6,007 bases of DNA from Nitriliruptoraceae bacterium (GTDB taxonomy: Bacteria > Actinomycetota > Nitriliruptoria > Nitriliruptorales > Nitriliruptoraceae), in contig PWEU01000065.1 in assembly GCA_003554005.1 (NCBI GenBank), positions 1 through 6,007 of the forward strand, in the 5' to 3' direction. The notes under the pieces were generated by a model. The model was not told where the DNA came from. It searched no databases and was given only the letters and a program-made list of their open reading frames with translations. Made by a program: the position numbers and the translations under genes. Positions within the stretch are counted from its first letter, which is position 1. Each line of letters begins with the position of its first letter. Positions 5,817-6,007 of the stretch are shown piece after piece.

Positions 5817-5840
5817 GAGCCTCGGCTCCCCACGAGGCTC
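5817..5840. terminator. Hairpin between convergent genes
   Basis: GAGCCTCG (5817-5824) pairs perfectly with CGAGGCTC (5833-5840) in eight pairs around an 8-base loop. It lies 67 bases after the regulator stop and 46 bases beyond the deacetylase stop, so it could end transcripts from both sides. No T run is present on either strand. Confidence 0.55.
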
Positions 5841-5854
5841 CACTGCCACGTCGG

Positions 5855-5871
5855 CGAGTATCGAGAGTACT
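5855..5871. other. Short second hairpin between convergent genes
   Basis: GAGTA (5855-5859) pairs with TACTC (5867-5871) around a 7-base loop. It is short and could be chance, but it lies 15 bases past the deacetylase stop on that gene's strand and might help end its transcript. Confidence 0.25.
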
Positions 5872-5886
5872 CCCGCCCTCTCGGGC

Positions 5887-6007
5887 TCAGCACCCTGGCA
5901 GTGCGCGCGGTTGGTAGCCCTGCTCGGTCAGGTCGGCTAGCAGCCGTTCGGTGGCGGCCACGGTCTGTCCGCGGTCCCGTCGGCCGTCGTGGAGGAGGAT
6001 GACGGCA
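5887..6007 (-). CDS. C-terminal end of a NodB-type polysaccharide deacetylase (partial)
   Basis: Reading from the window edge, the minus strand gives AVILLHDGRRDRGQTVAATE, then a helix RLLADLTEQGYQP, and ends LPGC at TGA (5887-5889). This is the typical last part of the carbohydrate esterase family 4 (NodB homology) domain. The LLHDG motif holds the conserved His (codon at 5989-5991) and Asp, followed by the DR-QTV-A helix and RGY-like end. Family members remove acetyl groups from chitin, peptidoglycan or other surface polysaccharides, usually outside the cell. Only 40 codons lie in the window, so substrate, signal peptide and the metal-binding motifs cannot be judged. The gene is convergent with the regulator, with 137 bases between the two stop codons. 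Confidence 0.8.
   Translation of the reverse strand, partial: AVILLHDGRRDRGQTVAATERLLADLTEQGYQPRALPGC

Noticed and set aside
1..6007. CRISPR arrays, rRNA, riboswitches, phage structural genes
   Set aside because: No spaced identical repeats, conserved rRNA blocks, riboswitch cores or phage proteins were seen on either strand.

Overview
The window is GC-rich double-stranded DNA, probably from an actinobacterium. The signs are codons ending mostly in G or C, a probable leaderless antitoxin gene, GTG starts, and a large MalT/LAL-type LuxR regulator. This assignment is inference from composition and gene families; no species can be named.

Layout. Positions 1-48 are the 3' part of a tRNA, apparently tRNA-Val(GAC). 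The bases that should form the 5' side of its anticodon stem do not pair, so it may be an attachment-site fragment left by an integrative element. Next comes a decayed VapC-like PIN-domain toxin gene (about 207-666) with a clear frameshift in a run of C. An intact, translationally coupled Phd/YefM antitoxin and ParE/RelE-type toxin pair follows (885-1507). Its probable promoter overlaps three GGTGCY repeats spaced exactly 12 bp apart. Nearly identical hairpins lie after the dead module and after the intact one (755-777 and 1527-1548).

Positions 1508-1978 hold no gene I can support but contain a strong bulged hairpin. On the minus strand, 1979-2305 encodes a small protein with three membrane segments and no recognised family. 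The 800 bases from 2306 to 3106 separate it from the divergent regulator gene. They hold a possibly broken small ORF, a possible pseudoknot and a weak promoter-like box.

The main gene, 3107-5749 (+), encodes an 880-residue LAL/MalT-type regulator with an N-terminal NTPase module and a C-terminal LuxR HTH. A hairpin follows it. The window ends inside a convergent minus-strand gene, which is the C-terminal end of a NodB-type polysaccharide deacetylase.

How the parts relate. The left 1.5 kb looks like accessory DNA: a tRNA end followed by one dead and one live toxin-antitoxin module. The right half looks like ordinary chromosomal genes. Nothing links the regulator functionally to the toxin-antitoxin pair. 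I did not find a convincing undescribed system; the most useful leads are the tRNA fragment, the duplicated hairpin around the toxin-antitoxin pair and the 12-bp operator-like repeats.
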